A stretch of DNA of 64,000 nt from DATGLG01 sp035294245 (GTDB taxonomy: Bacteria > Pseudomonadota > Alphaproteobacteria > JACZXZ01): positions 70,970 through 134,969 of the forward strand of contig DATGLG010000042.1 of NCBI GenBank assembly GCA_035294245.1, read 5' to 3'. Of this stretch, positions 52,910-62,348 are shown piece after piece; position 1 is the first letter of the stretch, and every line of letters starts with the position of its first letter. The notes beneath the pieces are model-generated. The model had not been told where the DNA came from, ran no database searches, and was given only the letters and a program-made list of their open reading frames with translations. The translations under genes and the position numbers were made by a program.

Positions 52910-53434
52910 TTATTCTGTAACGTGGGCTTTCCTCGGGTCGAGGATGGCTGCAAGGCAGGCCTTGCCGGCTGCGAGGTCTCGCCAGCGGCGGCGAGAATAA
53001 GTGAGATGCGCGATTGCCCCGGTCGGAAACTTGGCCTTGAGCCGGGCGAGGTCCTGCGGGTCGCCATCCCCATTCAATTGCAAGGCGAGGTCCTGCAGCG
53101 CCGGATTATGGCCGATCAGCATGACGGCGCGGCAGCGCTCGTCGAGTTCGCGCATCCGCGCGAGAAGCTTTGCTGCATCGGCGAGATAGAGGCGCCGCTC
53201 GATCGTTATCGTGACGTCGCGATGAAGGCTCGGAAGGATAGCCTGAAGCGTTTCCCGGGCGCGCCGCGCCGCCGAGCAGAGCACGGTATCCGGCTCAATC
53301 TTGTGGGCAAGCATGAGGGCGCAAATCCGCGGGCAAGTATCGCGGCCGCGCCTGGAAAGGGGGCGCGCGAAATCGGTGAGCTCCGGTTGAGCCCAGCTCG
53401 ATTTTGCATGGCGCAATAAGAACACGTCCTTCAT
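52910..53434 (-). CDS. sixA: SixA-like phosphohistidine phosphatase
   Basis: A 174-residue histidine phosphatase with the RHG-type motif LLRHAKSSWAQP near residue 7 and the second catalytic His in VMLIGHNPALQDLA. E. coli SixA dephosphorylates the ArcB HPt domain and NPr; target proteins here are unknown. It is divergent from ppk with a 135-base gap and converges with the CYTH-CHAD gene. Confidence 0.88.
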   Translation of the reverse strand: MKDVFLLRHAKSSWAQPELTDFARPLSRRGRDTCPRICALMLAHKIEPDTVLCSAARRARETLQAILPSLHRDVTITIERRLYLADAAKLLARMRELDERCRAVMLIGHNPALQDLALQLNGDGDPQDLARLKAKFPTGAIAHLTYSRRRWRDLAAGKACLAAILDPRKAHVTE

Positions 53435-53569
53435 TCGGAAGACGAGGTCCGACGTTGTCGCCCGACATGACAGGAGGATAACGACTGTGTAAGATTTCCG
53501 ATATATGGATCCTATTTATGTAACGATACGGTTCAACCGAATTGCTGCCTTTGATGCAAGGAGGAGCTC

Positions 53570-55714
53570 GTGCCTGACGAATCTCAGGCCATGAAGCGGG
53601 TGGAAATCGCGAGGCCGGAAGACCGCCTCATCAATCGCGAGCTCTCCTGGCTTGCATTCAACGAGCGTGTCTTGAGCGAGGCGGAGAATGTCAATCATCC
53701 GCTCCTGGAGCGCTTGCGATTCCTTTCTATCTCGGCAAGCAATCTCGATGAGTTCTACATGGTCCGGGTCGCGGGGCTGAAGGCGCAGGTCACGGCCGGC
53801 GTCGTGACGCCGAGCGACGACGGCTTGACCCCGGCCGAGCAACTCGGCGCAGTCAACAGGCGTGCAGGTGAGCTCGTTCGGAATCAGCAGAGCCAATGGC
53901 GGATTCTGAGGCGCGAGCTGCGGGAGGCGGGAGTCTCCGTCGTCGACCCGTCGGAACTTACGTCCGATGATCGCAGCTGGCTCGATGGGTACTTCACCAA
54001 TCATATCTTCCCCATACTGACGCCGCTCGCGATCGATCCGGCGCATCCGTTCCCCTTCATTCCCAATCTCGGCTTCGCCATGGCACTGGAGCTCCTGCGC
54101 CCCGAGGATGGAAAGAGCCTGCGCGCGCTCCTGCCGATGCCGTCGCAAATCGATCGCTTCGCTCGCTTGCCGGGACGAGACATCCGCTTTGTCGCGATCG
54201 AATCGCTGGTGAGCCTCTTCCTCGACCGGCTCTTTCCCGGATTCGAGGTGTTGGGGTTCGGACTCTTCCGCGTCCTGCGGGATAGCGAAGTCGAAATCGA
54301 GGAGGAAGCGGAAGACCTGGTGCGCGTGTTCGAGTCTGCGCTCAAGCGACGCCGCCGCGGCAATGTGATCCATTTGACGATGAACCAAGGCATTCCCGCC
54401 GAGCTGGCGCGGTTCGTCATCGACAAATTCAACGTCGCTCCAAGCGATGTCTTCGAGCTCGATGGTCTTCTCGATCTGGCCAGCACCAAGGAATTGATCG
54501 TCGTGGAGCGTCGCGATCTTCTCTTCCCGCCCTACACGCCGCGCTTCCCCGAGCGCATCCGCGATTTCGGCGGCGATTGCTTCGCGGCCATTCGCTACAA
54601 GGATTTCATCGTGCATCACCCGTATGAGAGCTTCGACGTGGTGGTGCAGTTCATCCGGCAGGCGGCGCATGATCCCGCCGTTGTCGCCATCAAGCAGACG
54701 CTCTATCGCACGAGCGACGATTCGCCGATCGTCAAGGCGCTCATCGAGGCCGCCGAGGCGGGCAAATCTGTCACGGCCATGGTCGAGCTCAAGGCCCGCT
54801 TCGACGAGGCGGCGAATATCCGCTGGGCGCGCGATCTGGAACGCTCCGGGGCCCAAGTCGTTTACGGCTTTCTTGACCTCAAGACTCATGCGAAGGTCTC
54901 CCTCGTGGTTCGCCGCGAGGGCAAGGGCCTGCGCTCCTACGCCCATTTCGGAACGGGGAACTATCACCCGATCACCGCGAAGATTTATACGGACTTGTCG
55001 TTCTTCACCTGCAATCCCGAGCTCTGCCACGACGCAGCGCTTCTGTTCAATTACATGACGGGCTATGCGCGGCCGAAGAACCCGGTGAAGATCGCCATCT
55101 CCCCGCTCAATCTCCGCTCGACATTGCTCAAGCTCATCGATGCGGAAATCGCCCACGTCAAAGCCGGGCGCCCCGGGCAGATTTGGGCGAAGCTCAACTC
55201 GCTTGTCGACGCGCAGATCATCGATGCGCTTTGTCGCGCCTCGCAAGCCGGCGTGCAGATCGATCTTATTATTCGAGGGATTTGCTGCCTACGTCCGGGC
55301 CTTCCCGGCGTCTCGGAAAATATTCGGGTGAAGAGCATCGTGGGCCGCTTCCTCGAGCACGGCCGCATCGTTTGCTTCGGCAATGGCGCGTCGCTGCCAT
55401 CCGCGACGGCGAAGGTCTTCATTTCCTCGGCCGATTGGATGCCGCGCAATCTCGATCGCCGGGTCGAGACGCTCGTGCCGATCGAGAATGCCACCGTGCA
55501 TGAGCAGGTGCTCAACCAGATCATGGTGGCCAATCTCAAGGATGTCGCGCAAAGCTGGGTATTGGAAGCGGACGGCACCTATACGCGCCTCAAGGCGGAC
55601 AAGGCGGCCTTCAGTGCCCATACTTATTTCATGACCAATCCCAGTCTTTCGGGACGCGGCAGCGCCTTGCGGAAGTCGAAGCCGATTCCCCGGTTGCTCT
55701 CGCGTCAAGCCTGA
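53570..55714 (+). CDS. ppk1: Polyphosphate kinase 1
   Basis: A 714-residue enzyme making polyphosphate from ATP. It has INRELSWLAFNERVL at the N-terminus, the catalytic His region YAHFGTGNYHP, and HAKVSLVVRREG, VELKARFDE and NLRSTLLKLI blocks. The start is GTG with AAGGAGG about five bases upstream. ppx follows after three bases, the classical pairing of synthesis and degradation. Confidence 0.96.
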   Translation: MPDESQAMKRVEIARPEDRLINRELSWLAFNERVLSEAENVNHPLLERLRFLSISASNLDEFYMVRVAGLKAQVTAGVVTPSDDGLTPAEQLGAVNRRAGELVRNQQSQWRILRRELREAGVSVVDPSELTSDDRSWLDGYFTNHIFPILTPLAIDPAHPFPFIPNLGFAMALELLRPEDGKSLRALLPMPSQIDRFARLPGRDIRFVAIESLVSLFLDRLFPGFEVLGFGLFRVLRDSEVEIEEEAEDLVRVFESALKRRRRGNVIHLTMNQGIPAELARFVIDKFNVAPSDVFELDGLLDLASTKELIVVERRDLLFPPYTPRFPERIRDFGGDCFAAIRYKDFIVHHPYESFDVVVQFIRQAAHDPAVVAIKQTLYRTSDDSPIVKALIEAAEAGKSVTAMVELKARFDEAANIRWARDLERSGAQVVYGFLDLKTHAKVSLVVRREGKGLRSYAHFGTGNYHPITAKIYTDLSFFTCNPELCHDAALLFNYMTGYARPKNPVKIAISPLNLRSTLLKLIDAEIAHVKAGRPGQIWAKLNSLVDAQIIDALCRASQAGVQIDLIIRGICCLRPGLPGVSENIRVKSIVGRFLEHGRIVCFGNGASLPSATAKVFISSADWMPRNLDRRVETLVPIENATVHEQVLNQIMVANLKDVAQSWVLEADGTYTRLKADKAAFSAHTYFMTNPSLSGRGSALRKSKPIPRLLSRQA

Positions 55715-55717
55715 CGA

Positions 55718-57250
55718 ATGCCGGTAGACACTTCTCGCCGAGCGACAGCGGGCCCAGCGCGCCGCAGCCGCGTCGCTGTCATCGATGTCGGATCGAACTC
55801 GATCCGCCTCGTGGTCTATGATCGGCTGAGCCGCTCGCCGGCGCCGATTTTCAACGAGCGTGTCCTTTGCGGTCTCGCGCGCGGCCTCGCGCGGACCGGC
55901 CGGCTCAGCCCGGACGGCCGCAAGCGTGCGCTCGAGAACCTCGCGCGGTTCGTGCTGCTGGCGCGTCATATGGAGGCCGCGCGCTTGGACATCCTGGCCA
56001 CGGCGGCGGTGCGGGACGCAACCGACGGAGAGGCCTTCGTCGCGGAGGCGAGCCGGCGGTTTCGGGCGCCGATCCGCGTATTGTCCGGACAGGAAGAGGC
56101 CCGACTTTCGGCTTTGGGCGTGCTTTCCGGGCTGCCGCAGGCGAGCGGCGTCATGGGGGACCTCGGCGGCGGCAGCCTGGAGCTGGTGTCGCTCCGGAAA
56201 GGTCAAATCGGCGAGCACGCGACCTTGCCATTGGGCCCGCTCCGCATCATGGAGATCGAGGATGGTGAGCCGAAGCGGGCAAAGGGCGTCGTCGATCACG
56301 CGCTTGCCGAGCTGTCCTGGCTCAAGGGCGGTCCGGGCCGGACGTTCTATGCCGTGGGGGGCGCTTGGCGCTCCCTTGCGCGCATCCATATCGAGCAGTC
56401 GCGCTATCCGCTCCATGTGATCCACCATTACAAGGTGGCGCGGGAGGAGATGATCGACCTCTGCCGCCTCATCACCAACCTCAGCAAGAAATCGCTCGAG
56501 GCGATGACCTCCGTATCGCGGCGGCGATTGGAGATCCTGCCTCATGCGGCGCTCGTCCTGCATCGGATTCTGCGCATGGCGACCCCCTCGCATGTGATGT
56601 TCTCGGCGCTCGGGATTCGCGAAGGCCAGATGTTCAGCCTGCTTTCCGACGCCGTGAAACGGGAGGACCCTCTCATCAGCGCGGCCGAGGAGCTTGCCCT
56701 CGTCGATAGCCGCTTCGAGCCCATCGGGGCGGAGCTCTTCCGCTGGATGTCGCCGCTCTTTCAAGGGGAGAATGCGGAAGTGGCGCGCTTGCGCGAGGCC
56801 GCCTGCCATCTCGGCGACATCGCCTGGCGCGAGCACCCGGACTACCGGGCCGAGCACGCCTGCCTTCGGATTTTGCGGATGCCGATCGCCGGGATCGATC
56901 ATCCCGGCCGCGCGTTCCTCGCTCTCGCCGCCTATATCCGCTATGACGGCCGCGCGAGCGGTAAGGGTGCCGAGGGCGCCTTAGCGCTCCTCGATCCCGG
57001 CCAGGTCGAGCAGGCCACGCGGATCGGCCTTGCGCTCCGGGTCGGCATCGCCGTCTCGGGGGGCACATCATCGCTGCTTCGCCGGACCGCATTGTCGCGC
57101 GACGGCGATCGCATCGCGCTCCTCGTGCCGGACGACGCCCAGGACATCGTCGGGGAGGCCATGGAGCGGCGCCTCGAGGCGCTGGCTCAGGCCTTCGGCC
57201 GCCGCGCCATGATCGCACCCATGGGGAGCCGCGCCGCCAGCCGACTTTAG
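55718..57250 (+). CDS. ppx: Ppx/GppA family exopolyphosphatase
   Basis: A 510-residue ASKHA-fold phosphatase. AVIDVGSNSIRLVVYD (phosphate 1 motif) is near residue 23, MGDLGGGSLELV is the second motif, and a C-terminal HD-like helical domain is present. It releases phosphate from polyphosphate or pppGpp. It is cotranscribed with ppk. The last four bases overlap the convergent rnd gene. Confidence 0.94.
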   Translation: MPVDTSRRATAGPARRSRVAVIDVGSNSIRLVVYDRLSRSPAPIFNERVLCGLARGLARTGRLSPDGRKRALENLARFVLLARHMEAARLDILATAAVRDATDGEAFVAEASRRFRAPIRVLSGQEEARLSALGVLSGLPQASGVMGDLGGGSLELVSLRKGQIGEHATLPLGPLRIMEIEDGEPKRAKGVVDHALAELSWLKGGPGRTFYAVGGAWRSLARIHIEQSRYPLHVIHHYKVAREEMIDLCRLITNLSKKSLEAMTSVSRRRLEILPHAALVLHRILRMATPSHVMFSALGIREGQMFSLLSDAVKREDPLISAAEELALVDSRFEPIGAELFRWMSPLFQGENAEVARLREAACHLGDIAWREHPDYRAEHACLRILRMPIAGIDHPGRAFLALAAYIRYDGRASGKGAEGALALLDPGQVEQATRIGLALRVGIAVSGGTSSLLRRTALSRDGDRIALLVPDDAQDIVGEAMERRLEALAQAFGRRAMIAPMGSRAASRL

Positions 57251-58413
57251 TGAGTGGTAGCGGCCTGCCGCTCGATCAGCTTGAGGCGCGCTCCATCGAG
57301 CGCGAGCGCCAGGCGGCCATGCTTGAGGGCGAGGGCAGCCTCGCCGAAAATCTCGCGCCGCCAGCCTTTGAGCGCTGCAACGGGCGCGTCGTCGTCAGCC
57401 GCGATAAGCTCCAGATCCGCCGCCGATGCCACCAGCTTCGGGGCGACATGATGGGCGTCGCACTGCACTTTCAGCAGCACCTTGAGGAGCTCGATTGCGG
57501 CACCGAGATCGCGGGGCGTCTCGACCCGCGGCGGGGGCTGGGGGCAGTCCTCCTCGGGGATCGCCAGCCCCCGCCGGACGGCGGCAAGCACCGCCTCGCC
57601 CATGCGTCCTTCGGCGAAGCCGCGTGACAATCCGCGGGTGCGGGCGAGCTCTGCCGCATTGGCCGGATGATGGGCGGCGATCTCGATGAGCGCCTCGTCG
57701 CGCAGCATGCGGTTCCGCGGGATGTTTCGCTTCTGGGCTTCGAGCTCACGCCACGCTGCGAGCTCGCGGAGGACGGCAAGGAAACGCGGATTGCCGCTGC
57801 GCGTCTTCAAGCGCAGCCAGGCGTTCTCGGGCGCGAGCTGATAGGTCTGGGGGTCGCTCAGGAGGGCCATCTCCTCGGCGAGCCAGCCGGCGCGGCCGCT
57901 GCGCTCGAGGCGCCGATTGAGCTTCTCATAGACCTGGCGCAGATGGGTCACGTCTTCGATCGCATAGCGGATTTGCCGCTCCGTCAGGGGGCGCGCCGAC
58001 CAGTCGGTAAAGCGCGAGGATTTGTCGATATGGGCCCCCGTAAGCTTAGCAACGAGCGTATCGTAGCCGACGGAATCGCCGAAGCCGCAGACCATGGCCG
58101 CCACTTGGGTATCGAAGATGGGCGCCGGCACGCGGCCGGAGAGAAGATAGAAAATCTCGATGTCCTGGCGCCCGGCATGGAAGACCTTGAGTGTATCGGT
58201 ACGGCCGAGGAGATCGGTCAAAGGCGCAAGATCCATTCCCGGCGCAAGGGTATCGACCGCAGCGGCCTCCTCATCGCCGGCGAGCTGCACCAGGCAGAGC
58301 TGCGGGTAGTAGGTCTTGTCCCGCATGAACTCGGTATCGACGGTGACGTAGGGGGAAGAGGCCAGGCGGTGGCAGAAGGCGGCGAGACTTGCGGAATCGG
58401 CGATCAAGGTCAT
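57247..58413 (-). CDS. rnd: Ribonuclease D
   Basis: A 388-residue 3'-5' exoribonuclease trimming tRNA precursors. DEDDy motifs are VTVDTEFMRDKTYYPQ (Exo I), VFHAGRQDIEIFYL (Exo II) and YAIEDVTHLRQVYEKL (Exo III). HRDC domains follow (WRELEAQKRNIPRNRMLRD). It is convergent with ppx and divergent from aspS. Confidence 0.94.
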   Translation of the reverse strand: MTLIADSASLAAFCHRLASSPYVTVDTEFMRDKTYYPQLCLVQLAGDEEAAAVDTLAPGMDLAPLTDLLGRTDTLKVFHAGRQDIEIFYLLSGRVPAPIFDTQVAAMVCGFGDSVGYDTLVAKLTGAHIDKSSRFTDWSARPLTERQIRYAIEDVTHLRQVYEKLNRRLERSGRAGWLAEEMALLSDPQTYQLAPENAWLRLKTRSGNPRFLAVLRELAAWRELEAQKRNIPRNRMLRDEALIEIAAHHPANAAELARTRGLSRGFAEGRMGEAVLAAVRRGLAIPEEDCPQPPPRVETPRDLGAAIELLKVLLKVQCDAHHVAPKLVASAADLELIAADDDAPVAALKGWRREIFGEAALALKHGRLALALDGARLKLIERQAATTH

Positions 58414-58570
58414 CGGCGCAGTGTCTTACACACTTTCATATGGTCGTCAAAGCCCAGCCTGCAACGGCCACCGCCGGCCCCCGCGCCATCCGCGGCCCCC
58501 AGCTTGACAAATCCGGGCCGCCATGCGCTTTTGCGGCCCGTTCGGAAATCCCGCCCCGCGAGGCCTCTTG

Positions 58571-60376
58571 ATGCATCTCTATCGTAGCCACACCTGCGGC
58601 GCTCTCAGACCCCAAGATGTCGGCACTGAAGCCCGGCTCTCCGGCTGGGTGCATCGCAAGCGCGATCACGGGCAGCTCCTCTTTATCGATCTCCGAGACC
58701 ATTACGGCCTCACCCAGTGCGTGCTCGACATTTCGAGCCCGATCTTCCGCGAGATTGAGCAGGTCCGGTTGGAGAGCGTCATCACCGTGACCGGTCTCGT
58801 GGTGGCGCGGAGCAAGGAGACGATCAATCCTCTCCTGCCGACGGGCGAGATCGAGCTGCAGGTGCGGGACTTCGCGCTGCTCTCCGCCGCCGACCCGCTG
58901 CCGCTCCAAGTCAACGCCGATCGGGACGAGAACGAGGAGATCCGGCTGCGCTATCGCTTCCTCGATCTTCGGCGCGACCGCATGCACCGGAACATCACGC
59001 TGCGCTCACAGGTGATCCAAAGCATCCGCCGGCGCATGATCGAGCAGGGCTTCACCGAGTTCCAGACGCCGATCCTGACGGCGAGCTCGCCCGAGGGCGC
59101 GCGCGACTACCTGGTCCCCGCCCGCCTTCATCCGGGCAAATTCTATGCGCTTCCCCAGGCGCCGCAGCAATTCAAGCAGCTTCTGATGGTGGCGGGGTTC
59201 GATCGCTATTTCCAGATCGCGCCCTGCTTCCGCGACGAGGACGCCCGCGCCGACCGCTCGCCCGGCGAGTTCTACCAGCTCGATTTCGAGATGTCCTACG
59301 TCACGCAGGAGGACGTCTTCGCGGCGATCGAGCCGGTCCTCGCCGGCGTCTTCGAGGAGTTCGGCCGCGGCCGAACGGTCACGAAGCCGCCATTCCCACG
59401 CATTTCCTATGACGAGGCGTTGCTGAAATACGGCACTGACAAGCCCGATTTGCGCAATCCCATTCTTGTCTGCGACGTCACCGATCTCTTTGTCCGCCCG
59501 GAGGTCGAGTTCCGGGCCTTCAAGTCCGTCGTCGAGAAGGGCGGCGTCGTGCGCGCCATCCCCGGTCCCGGCGCCGCCGCCAAGCCGCGGAGCTGGTTCG
59601 ATCGGCTGAACGACTGGGCGAAGGAGCTGGGTGCGCCCGGGCTCGGCTATGTCGTGTTCGAGGCGGATGGCGGGAAGGGGCCGATCGCCAAGTTCCTGCC
59701 GCCGGCGGTGCTTGCGGATTTGAGCGCGCGCGCCGGTATCAAGCCGGGCGACGCGGTCTTCTTCGTCTGCGACAAGGTCGCCGCGGCGCAGAAGCTCGCG
59801 GGCGCCGTGCGCACGCGGCTGGCGCAGGAGCTCGAGCTGATCGAGCCGAATGCGTTTCGGTTCTGCTGGATCGTGGACTTCCCCCTCTACGAGCTCAACG
59901 AGGAGACCGGGAAGGTCGAGTTCAGCCACAACCCGTTCTCGATGCCCCAGGGCGGCCTCGAGGCCCTCCTCACCAAGGATCCGCTCACGATCAAGGCCTA
60001 TCAATACGACATCGTCTGCAACGGGGTCGAGCTCTCCTCGGGCGCCATCCGCAATCACAAGCCCGAGATCATGATCAAGGCCTTCGAGATCGCCGGCTAC
60101 ACGCGAGAGGAAGTCGAGGGCCGGTTCGGCGGCATGTTCTCTGCGTTCAAGTTCGGCGCCCCGCCCCATGGCGGCTCGGCGCCGGGCATCGATCGCATCG
60201 TGATGCTCCTCGCCGACGAGCCGAATATCCGCGAGGTCATCACCTTCCCCATGACCCAGCAGGCCGAGGACCTGCTGATGCAAGCGCCGGCTACCGTCGA
60301 GCCGGCCCGTCTCCGCGAGCTCCACATCCGGCTCGATCTCCCGCCCCCCAAGCGCGCCGCGTCAAAGGCAGAATAA
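58571..60376 (+). CDS. aspS: Aspartyl-tRNA synthetase
   Basis: A 601-residue class IIb synthetase. The OB-fold anticodon domain begins GWVHRKRDHGQLLFIDLRD, then come motif 2 CFRDEDARADR, the bacterial GAD insertion, and motif 3 GGSAPGIDRIVMLLAD. It charges tRNA(Asp); whether it also charges tRNA(Asn) depends on the presence of AsnRS elsewhere. ATG 58571 (MHLYRSHTCG) is the family start; a frame from 58523 is not used. It has a short basic C-terminal tail. Confidence 0.95.
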   Translation: MHLYRSHTCGALRPQDVGTEARLSGWVHRKRDHGQLLFIDLRDHYGLTQCVLDISSPIFREIEQVRLESVITVTGLVVARSKETINPLLPTGEIELQVRDFALLSAADPLPLQVNADRDENEEIRLRYRFLDLRRDRMHRNITLRSQVIQSIRRRMIEQGFTEFQTPILTASSPEGARDYLVPARLHPGKFYALPQAPQQFKQLLMVAGFDRYFQIAPCFRDEDARADRSPGEFYQLDFEMSYVTQEDVFAAIEPVLAGVFEEFGRGRTVTKPPFPRISYDEALLKYGTDKPDLRNPILVCDVTDLFVRPEVEFRAFKSVVEKGGVVRAIPGPGAAAKPRSWFDRLNDWAKELGAPGLGYVVFEADGGKGPIAKFLPPAVLADLSARAGIKPGDAVFFVCDKVAAAQKLAGAVRTRLAQELELIEPNAFRFCWIVDFPLYELNEETGKVEFSHNPFSMPQGGLEALLTKDPLTIKAYQYDIVCNGVELSSGAIRNHKPEIMIKAFEIAGYTREEVEGRFGGMFSAFKFGAPPHGGSAPGIDRIVMLLADEPNIREVITFPMTQQAEDLLMQAPATVEPARLRELHIRLDLPPPKRAASKAE

Positions 60377-60443
60377 ATATCTTTTTGCGCTCAATAAATT
60401 GTGAGAGAATCCTCATCGAAAAGAAGAGCTGGGGGCGCGGCGG

Positions 60444-61208
60444 ATGGGGCATCGGATCCTGCGGGCGGCATTGGCGGCGATGGCGCCGGTCCTCGCGATG
60501 GGTTGTGCCGCGCCGAGCGCGCTCACGCTCGCCTCCGCAAGCTTCGACGGCATGTCTTACGCCACCTCGGGCAAGTCGGTGACGGACATGGCCGTCTCCC
60601 AGGCGCGCCAGGAGAACTGCTCGACTTGGCGGATCCTCGTGGGTGATCCGATCTGCCGCGCCTATACCCCCGAAGAGAAGAAAAAACTCGACGAGAGCTA
60701 CGCCAAGATCGATCCCCAGGAGATCCGGGCGCGACGGATGGGCGAGCCCGACATCGACGCCATGAACGCGTTTGCGGCGAAGGAGCGGAGTGAACGCGAG
60801 ATCCGCGTTGCCACCGCAGCGAATACGCCAGCGGGCGGCTCCCTTGGGAGTGGCTCCCTGGCCGCGAGCCCGCCATCCAATCCCCGCCCCGCGGCTGCCA
60901 GGGCCGTCGAGGCCGGTCGGCGCTATCTGGTCCTGGCGAGCTTCTCCAGTCGGAGCCATGCCGAGCGCGCCTTGGCGCGCTACGCCGACGCCCGTCCGCT
61001 GCTCGCCGCGGCCCGAGTCGGCGGAGAGACGCTCTATCGGGTGGTCAGCGGCCCAATCGCGCCCGAGGCGGTCGGGGGCGCCAAGGCCAGGGCGGCGACT
61101 GCCTATGGCGTGCACGACGTTTGGATGGTTTCCGGCTGCCCGGCCGGCGCGGCGAATTCGGGATGCGTCACCCCGGTTGCAACCCTGCCGCAGCTCGCCT
61201 CCCGCTGA
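60444..61208 (+). CDS. SPOR domain lipoprotein
   Basis: A 254-residue exported protein. The signal peptide has lipobox LAMGC (Cys near residue 21). A middle region (residues 40-120) with paired Cys in ENCSTWRILVGDPICRAY is followed by an Ala/Pro-rich linker and a C-terminal SPOR domain (RRYLVLASFSSRSHAERALA). SPOR domains bind denuded peptidoglycan at division sites. Role inferred; no neighbour suggests a partner. Confidence 0.82.
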   Translation: MGHRILRAALAAMAPVLAMGCAAPSALTLASASFDGMSYATSGKSVTDMAVSQARQENCSTWRILVGDPICRAYTPEEKKKLDESYAKIDPQEIRARRMGEPDIDAMNAFAAKERSEREIRVATAANTPAGGSLGSGSLAASPPSNPRPAAARAVEAGRRYLVLASFSSRSHAERALARYADARPLLAAARVGGETLYRVVSGPIAPEAVGGAKARAATAYGVHDVWMVSGCPAGAANSGCVTPVATLPQLASR

Positions 61209-61226
61209 GGCTTCCCGAGCGCAGGC

Positions 61227-62192
61227 TCAAGCCAGCCGGTCGGGCGGCTCGCGACCGGCGAAGAACGCGTCGAGATTGTCGACGGCGCGGAAGCCCATCG
61301 CATCCCGGGTCCCGTCCGTGGCGCTGCCGATATGAGGCAGCAGGAAGGTGTTGTCGAGGCTGAGATAGGCCGGGTTGAGATTGGGCTCGCCTTCAAATAC
61401 GTCGAGCCCGGCCGCTCGGATGCGGCCGTCGCGCAAGGCGGGAATGAGTGCTGCGTCATCGACGATATTGCCGCGAGCGGTGTTCACGACGATGGCGGTC
61501 TTCTTCATCAAGCCGATGCGCCGGGCATCGAGCCAATGCACCGTGTCGGGGGTCGACGGCGCGTTGATCGAGAGGAAGTCGATGAGCGGCAGCATGGTGT
61601 CGGGATCGGCGTGGAATATGGCCCCTTGCTCCTGCTCGGGCGGCAGGCGGCGCCGGTTGGAATAATGGATCTCCATGTCGAAGCCCCGTGCGCGCTTCGC
61701 CACCGCCTGTCCGATGCGGCCCATCCCGAAGATGCCGAGGGTCTTGCGCGTGACATCGGTGCCGAGCATGAAGGTCGGCGCCCAGGATTTCCATTGCCGG
61801 GTGCGGACGAGCCGCTCGCCCTCATAGGCGCGGCGCGCCGCCCCCAGCATCAGGAGAAGGGCGATGTCGGCCGTCGAATCCGTGAGCACGTCCGGCGTGT
61901 TCGTCACCACGATGCCGCGCGCCTTGGCGGCCGCGACGTCGATATGCTCGTATCCCACCGAGAAGGTCGCGATGATCTTGACCGAGGCGGGAAGCCGCTC
62001 GATCTGGCCGGCCGGAAACTTCTCCGTCGAGCAGGTCAGGATTCCGGCGCAGCCACTGGCGAGGCGGATCACCGTCTCGGGATCGTAAAGCTTGTCCTCG
62101 AGGTTGAGCTTGGCATCGTAGTCCCGCTGGATGCGGGCGATCACGTTGTCGGGCAGCTTGCGGGTGACCAGAATGGAAGGCTTCGTCGGCAC
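61227..62192 (-). CDS. D-2-hydroxyacid dehydrogenase (glyoxylate/hydroxypyruvate reductase type)
   Basis: A 321-residue D-isomer-specific dehydrogenase with NAD(P) site GIFGMGRIGQAVAKRARGFD near residue 155. The catalytic Arg is in VNTARGNIVDD, Glu in FEGEP, and His in LPHIGSAT. The start ILVTRKLPDNV is typical of D-glycerate dehydrogenases. GTG 62192 with AGGAG seven bases upstream is chosen; the frame is open to 62294 without homology. It is divergent from eipB. Confidence 0.88.
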   Translation of the reverse strand: MPTKPSILVTRKLPDNVIARIQRDYDAKLNLEDKLYDPETVIRLASGCAGILTCSTEKFPAGQIERLPASVKIIATFSVGYEHIDVAAAKARGIVVTNTPDVLTDSTADIALLLMLGAARRAYEGERLVRTRQWKSWAPTFMLGTDVTRKTLGIFGMGRIGQAVAKRARGFDMEIHYSNRRRLPPEQEQGAIFHADPDTMLPLIDFLSINAPSTPDTVHWLDARRIGLMKKTAIVVNTARGNIVDDAALIPALRDGRIRAAGLDVFEGEPNLNPAYLSLDNTFLLPHIGSATDGTRDAMGFRAVDNLDAFFAGREPPDRLA

Positions 62193-62348
62193 GGCGTGCT
62201 CCTGATGGCGGGAGGGCGGGGAGGCGACCGATGACGGGTCGGGATGGTCGATCAGCGGGACCGCAATATATCCTCGTGCTGCAAAGCATGCCATAATTGC
62301 GCGACGAGCCCACCCCGAGCCTTCTTCTCATCCCGGGAACCCTTATTC

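Noticed and set aside
53435..53569. Possible Pho box in the sixA/ppk intergenic region
   Set aside because: Only one half-site (CTGTCAT on the minus strand, about 53467-53473) is present; the expected direct repeat at 11-base spacing is missing.
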